Assembly (NCBI RefSeq): GCF_018860545.1
Contig: NZ_JAHKPN010000018.1
Coordinates: 1 to 64,000 of the forward strand
Reading direction: 5' to 3'
Length of the DNA stretch: 64,000 nt
Origin: Winogradskyella psychrotolerans
GTDB lineage: Bacteria; Bacteroidota; Bacteroidia; Flavobacteriales; Flavobacteriaceae
Shown: positions 59,795-64,000 of the stretch, one piece after another
Numbering within the stretch: the first letter of the stretch is position 1
How the letters are laid out: the number at the start of each line of letters is the position of its first letter
Position numbers and translations under genes: made by a program
The notes under the pieces: generated by a model
What the model was told of the DNA's origin: nothing
What the model saw: the letters and a program-made list of their open reading frames with translations, nothing else
The model's database searches: none

Positions 59795-62700
59795 ATGATT
59801 AATAAAATCATTGATTTTTCAATCAATAACAAATTCATTATTGGTTTGCTTACACTTACCATAATCGGAACAGGTATTTGGAGTATGACCAAAGTGCCAA
59901 TAGATGCTGTTCCAGATATTACCAATAACCAAGTACAGGTTATAACACAATCCCCCAATTTAGGTACTGAAGATATTGAGCAAATTGTTACTTATCCAAT
60001 TGAAGTGGCAATGAGCAATCTTCCTGATGTTCAGGAAATAAGGTCAATTTCTCGTTTTGGCTTATCTGTGGTTACTATTGTATTTGATGATGATATGGGA
60101 ACATATCTACCTCGCCAATTAGTAGCCGAAAAACTAAACAAAGTCAAAGAGCAAATACCTGCTGGATTTGGCGAACCTACAATGGGTCCTATTTCAACAG
60201 GTTTAGGAGAGATTTACCAATACACACTAAAAGTTGCACCAGAGTTTAAAGACAAATACAACATTGCAGATTTACGCTCAATGCAAGACTGGATTGTACA
60301 GCGTCAAATGGCAATGGTTCCTGGTGTGGTAGAAGTAAACGCTATTGGTGGAAAAATAAAACAATACGAAGTAGCGGTTGACCCAAACGATTTAAATGCT
60401 ATTGGCCTTACCATTACAGATGTGTTTAATGCACTTGAAGCCAATAATCAAAATACAGGAGGTGCATATATTGAAAAGAACCATCAAGCCAATTTTATTC
60501 GTGGTGAAGGCTTGGTGAGAAGTTTAGAGGACATTAAAAAAATCACTGTCAAGAATATTAATAATATACCTGTCACTATTGGCGATATTGCTACGGTACA
60601 ATTTGGCTCTGCAATTCGTTACGGTGCATTAACCCAAGATGGTGAAGGAGAAGTTGTAGGTGGATTGGTAATGATGCTAAAAGGAGCTAATTCCAATGAT
60701 GTTATTGCCAATGTAAAAGAGCGAATGACTCAAATTGAAAAGTCGTTACCAGAAGGCGTAATTATTGAACCATTATTAGACCGAAGTAAATTAATTGGCG
60801 AAACAACTTCTACAGTAACAACTAATCTTATTGAAGGTGCATTAATCGTCATTTTTGTGTTGGTCTTTTTATTAGGTAATTGGCGAGGAGGTTTAATAGT
60901 TGCCTCTACTATTCCATTATCCTTATTATTTGCTTTTATTTTAATGAATGTTTTTGATGTTTGGGTAAACCTAATGAGTTTAGGAGCAATTGATTTCGGA
61001 ATCATTGTAGATGGTGCTGTAATTATTGTTGAAAGCACTGTTTTTCTTATAGCATCACAAGTTTTGAAAAAGAAACAACTTACATCTAAAGAAAGAGATA
61101 AAGTTGCTTCTAATGCTTCAAAAAAGATGATGAATGCTGCCTTCTTCGGTCAGTTGATTATCCTTATCGTTTTTCTACCCATTTTAGCCTTACAAGGTAT
61201 TGAAGGAAAGATGTTTAAACCAATGGCTTTGACCTTTATTTTTGCTATGATTGGTGCAATGGTACTTTGTTTAACCTATGTGCCAATGATGTCAGCTTTA
61301 ATATTAAGAGCACCTAAAAACGATAAAAAATCTTATGGAGATAGATTTGTGCATTGGGTTGAAGATAAATACCAACCTTTATTGGTTAGAGCCTTGCGAA
61401 AAGGGAAATGGGTAATTGGTATTGCAGTTGTGTTGTTCGGAATAACCGTTTTTATGTTTTCAAGAATGGGTGGCGAGTTCATTCCGCAACTCGATGAAGG
61501 TGATATTGCATTTCACGCTATTTTAAAACCAGGTAGTTCACTTACAGAAACTATTGAAACTACTACCAAAATAGAACAAATAGTAAAAGCAAAATTTCCA
61601 GAAGTTGATAAAATTGTGAGTCGTATTGGTGTTGCCGAAATTCCAACCGACCCGATGCCTATGGATATTGCCGATGTTTTTGTAATTCTGAAACCTAAAA
61701 GTGAATGGACTACTATAGAATCAAAAGATGAATTGATTGAAGCAATGAAAGAAGCAGTTGAAATGGTTCCTGGTGTTAATTATGAGTTTACACAACCTAT
61801 TGAAATGCGTTTTAACGAGTTATTAGAAGGTGTTCGTGAAGATATTGCTATAAAACTTTATGGTGAAGACATTGATATTCTATCTCAAAAAGCCGAAGAA
61901 ATATCTAAAATTATCGCAGGTACTGAAGGTATTGGTGATATGAAAGCGGAAGCCACAATAGGTTTGCCACAAATGACAATCAATTACAACAGGAATAAAT
62001 TGGCGCAATATGGTCTTCAAATAAATACGCTTAATCAAACCGTACAATCTGCATTTGCAGGTGGTACAGCAGGTGTAATTTTTGAAGGTGAAAAACGCTT
62101 CGATTTAGTAGTACGATTAAGCGATCAAAACCGTAAGGATATTTCAGATGTTCAAAACCTGTATATCAATTTACCTTCGGGTGCTCAAATTCCTTTACGT
62201 GAAATTGCAGATGTAAGCTATAAAGCAGGACCAATGCAAATCAGTAGAGATAATACCAATAGAAGAACCTATGTAGGTGTTAATGTTAGAGGACGTGATG
62301 TAAAATCGTTAGTAACTGAAATTAAATCAAAATTAGATGCACAATTAGAATTACCATCAGGTTATTTTATTCGTTATGGTGGTGCATTTGAAAATTTAGA
62401 ACGTGCCAGCAACCGATTACAAACCGTTGTGCCTATTGCATTGTTACTCATATTTATACTAATATATTTTGCATTAAAATCTTTACCACAGACCTTAATG
62501 ATTTACATAGCTATTCCAATGGCAACTATTGGTGGTGTTGTGGCGTTGTGGTTACGTGATATGCCATTTAGTATTTCGGCAGGTGTTGGTTTTATTGTGC
62601 TGTTTGGTGTTGCAGTTTTAAATGGTTTGGTAATGATAAGCGGACTCAACGAATTAAAAGAAGAAGGTGTAACCAATCTAAAGGATAGAATAGTTGAAGG

Positions 62701-64000
62701 TACTAAACGAAGAATCAGACCTATTATGCTAACTGCTTTTACAGATGTATTAGGCTTTCTACCAATGGCTATTTCATCATCAGCTGGTGCAGAAGTACAA
62801 CGTCCATTGGCAACGGTTGTTATTGGTGGATTATTAACTTCAACTTTGCTTACCTTATTTGTTTTACCAATTTTATATCATTGGGTAGAAAACAAATCTT
62901 TTACGTTTAAGCCAAATAAAAAGTTAGTAACAGCAACAGCAGTTGTATTATTACTATTTGGCTTTTCACCACAAAGTAATGCACAAGAGTTGAATGATAC
63001 AATTCCCGAAATTTCATTACAGGAAGCTGTTAAACTCGCAAAAAGTAATTATCCATTATTGAAGCAAAAGCAGTTGGAAATTACAAAACAAGAACAATTA
63101 AAATCGACTGCCTATGATTTCGGAACGACTCAAATTTTTACAGGTGGAGAAGAAATTGATAATGGAAATGGCATCTATACAACCATTGGTATTGGTCAAT
63201 CAAATATCGATGTATTTGGCATTGGTTCTAAAAAGAAGCTACAAGAACAACGCATTCAATTGGCACAAAAAGCCTTTCAACTTTCCGAGTTGGAATTAGA
63301 ATTGGAAGTTAAAAAAGCTTGGTCTAATTGCTATCAAATGAAACAAAACTATGATTTGTATAAGGAATTGGATTCCATTTATTCCAAATTCGAGCAAGCA
63401 GTAGCTTTAAATTATGAAGTCGAAGCTATTTCTAAATTAGAATATTCGGCAGCAAAAAATCAAGCGTTTCAAATTCAGAATAAAAAAGCGCAAGCCTATA
63501 GTAATTATCTTATTGCCTTACAGCAATTCAATTTGTGGTTGGTATCAGAAGAAATTTTTACAGTTTCAGATGAATTTGAGGTAGCGATAGATATTGATAT
63601 GGAAACATTCAGTATTGAAAGTCATCCATTGTACAGTATGTCGCAGAACATTGTAGATGAAGCGGAAGCTAAATATAAAGCTGCAAAAGCAGATAATTTG
63701 CCAAAGTTCAATCTTCAAGGTGGTTTACAAAAAGTAAATGGCAATTCAGGATTTTACACCTATCAAGCAGGAATTTCAATTCCGTTTTTATCAGGTTCTA
63801 GCAAAGCACAAGTTAGAAGTGCCAGAATTGATAAAGAAATAGCGGAAACCAATGTAGCGTTCAAAAAACAGGAAGTACAATCAAGGTTTGTTCAGGCTAA
63901 AGAAAATTATATGAAATGGAAAACATCTTGGGAGTTTTACAAAGACCAAGTTTTACCATTAACAAAAGAGCAAAAAACAGGTGCATTACTGGCATATAGA
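59795..64000 (+). CDS. CusA/CzcA heavy-metal RND pump fused to TolC-like domain (truncated by window end)
   Basis: The frame from the ATG at 59795 is open to the end of the window, giving 1402 residues. Residues 1-1030 are a CusA/CzcA-type RND pump: MINKIIDFSINNKFIIGLLT, PAGFGEPTMGPISTGLGEI, TM4 LGAIDFGIIVDGAVIIVE (with Asp pair) and the C-terminal TM region ISAGVGFIVLFGVAVLNGLVMIS. After LVTATAVVLLLFGFSPQSNAQ, a hydrophobic segment, the chain continues as a TolC-like factor (ISLQEAVKLAKSNYPLLKQKQ). I checked that the frame is continuous through the join. Pump-channel fusions of about 1450 residues occur in Bacteroidota. Confidence 0.9.
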   Translation, partial: MINKIIDFSINNKFIIGLLTLTIIGTGIWSMTKVPIDAVPDITNNQVQVITQSPNLGTEDIEQIVTYPIEVAMSNLPDVQEIRSISRFGLSVVTIVFDDDMGTYLPRQLVAEKLNKVKEQIPAGFGEPTMGPISTGLGEIYQYTLKVAPEFKDKYNIADLRSMQDWIVQRQMAMVPGVVEVNAIGGKIKQYEVAVDPNDLNAIGLTITDVFNALEANNQNTGGAYIEKNHQANFIRGEGLVRSLEDIKKITVKNINNIPVTIGDIATVQFGSAIRYGALTQDGEGEVVGGLVMMLKGANSNDVIANVKERMTQIEKSLPEGVIIEPLLDRSKLIGETTSTVTTNLIEGALIVIFVLVFLLGNWRGGLIVASTIPLSLLFAFILMNVFDVWVNLMSLGAIDFGIIVDGAVIIVESTVFLIASQVLKKKQLTSKERDKVASNASKKMMNAAFFGQLIILIVFLPILALQGIEGKMFKPMALTFIFAMIGAMVLCLTYVPMMSALILRAPKNDKKSYGDRFVHWVEDKYQPLLVRALRKGKWVIGIAVVLFGITVFMFSRMGGEFIPQLDEGDIAFHAILKPGSSLTETIETTTKIEQIVKAKFPEVDKIVSRIGVAEIPTDPMPMDIADVFVILKPKSEWTTIESKDELIEAMKEAVEMVPGVNYEFTQPIEMRFNELLEGVREDIAIKLYGEDIDILSQKAEEISKIIAGTEGIGDMKAEATIGLPQMTINYNRNKLAQYGLQINTLNQTVQSAFAGGTAGVIFEGEKRFDLVVRLSDQNRKDISDVQNLYINLPSGAQIPLREIADVSYKAGPMQISRDNTNRRTYVGVNVRGRDVKSLVTEIKSKLDAQLELPSGYFIRYGGAFENLERASNRLQTVVPIALLLIFILIYFALKSLPQTLMIYIAIPMATIGGVVALWLRDMPFSISAGVGFIVLFGVAVLNGLVMISGLNELKEEGVTNLKDRIVEGTKRRIRPIMLTAFTDVLGFLPMAISSSAGAEVQRPLATVVIGGLLTSTLLTLFVLPILYHWVENKSFTFKPNKKLVTATAVVLLLFGFSPQSNAQELNDTIPEISLQEAVKLAKSNYPLLKQKQLEITKQEQLKSTAYDFGTTQIFTGGEEIDNGNGIYTTIGIGQSNIDVFGIGSKKKLQEQRIQLAQKAFQLSELELELEVKKAWSNCYQMKQNYDLYKELDSIYSKFEQAVALNYEVEAISKLEYSAAKNQAFQIQNKKAQAYSNYLIALQQFNLWLVSEEIFTVSDEFEVAIDIDMETFSIESHPLYSMSQNIVDEAEAKYKAAKADNLPKFNLQGGLQKVNGNSGFYTYQAGISIPFLSGSSKAQVRSARIDKEIAETNVAFKKQEVQSRFVQAKENYMKWKTSWEFYKDQVLPLTKEQKTGALLAYR

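Larger units (their letters stand above)
48660..64000 (+). mobile_element. Integrative genomic island inserted at mnmE (left end)
   Basis: From the mnmE stop onward all genes are on the plus strand and of mobile type: HTH/zinc-finger protein, tyrosine integrase, two excisionase-like HTH proteins, BT4734-like and DUF3987 replication-like proteins, then cargo (Argonaute cluster, heavy-metal efflux). The order integrase, HTH, HTH, BT4734-like, DUF3987 is typical of Bacteroidota mobilizable islands. No relaxase, tra or attR is in the window, so transfer ability is not established. The right end is outside the window. Confidence 0.75.

Overview
The window looks like chromosomal DNA of a marine-type member of the Flavobacteriaceae (Bacteroidota). 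The basis is AT-rich sequence, type IX secretion (T9SS) sorting tails on several exported proteins, promoters of the Bacteroidota form TAnnTTTG at a constant distance from start codons, GEVED-, DUF2452- and DUF4268-type proteins, a fused alpha/beta 2-oxoacid dehydrogenase E1, and mobile-element genes (BT4734-like, DUF3987) typical of this phylum. Genus is not resolved. No rRNA, tRNA or CRISPR array was seen, and no gene-free stretch exceeds about 300 bases.

Layout. (1) 1-3235: an integron-like cassette array, all genes on the minus strand, with attC-like inverted-repeat sites at 718-853 and 2183-2386, a partial site at 1-116 and a bare core at 3224-3232. It carries two paralogous copies of a membrane-protein plus TIR-domain gene pair, one with an extra anchored protein, and a lipoprotein gene. 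No integron integrase is visible. (2) 3357-9346: a tripartite RND multidrug efflux operon (minus). (3) 9355-48677: ordinary chromosomal genes: DUF4268, ZIP transporter, methyltransferases, 2-oxoacid dehydrogenase E1, an M1-peptidase-like protein without its zinc motif, LOG protein, uvrA, T9SS-exported proteins, an AsmA-like protein, FAH-family hydrolase, NYN/LOTUS protein, tricorn-type protease, AcpH, GlmM, a class V aminotransferase, a lipid A-type acyltransferase, rhomboid, a barrel-like unknown, a TlpA-like thioredoxin and mnmE. (4) 48660-64000 and beyond: an integrative element in the 3' end of mnmE.

The island begins with the mnmE end sequence, paired direct repeats and a 10-bp-periodic repeat array. 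A zinc-finger/HTH protein, a tyrosine integrase, an unknown protein, two small HTH proteins, a BT4734-like protein and a PriCT-2/DUF3987 protein follow. Then comes a compact plus-strand cluster: XRE regulator, three-TM protein, three mini-proteins of 45, 42 and 37 residues sharing a GRTT...KPKK tail, a two-TM coiled-coil protein, and a 703-residue prokaryotic Argonaute. The Argonaute keeps its guide 5'-phosphate pocket but has lost its catalytic aspartates. Metal-efflux cargo (a small HYC_CC_PP-like protein and a CusA-TolC fusion) runs off the window.

Best candidates for undescribed biology: the inactive-Argonaute operon with its GRTT mini-proteins and membrane proteins, and the cassette-borne membrane/TIR pairs. 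Both look like anti-phage or anti-plasmid defence. That function is inferred from protein families and context and is not shown by the sequence alone.
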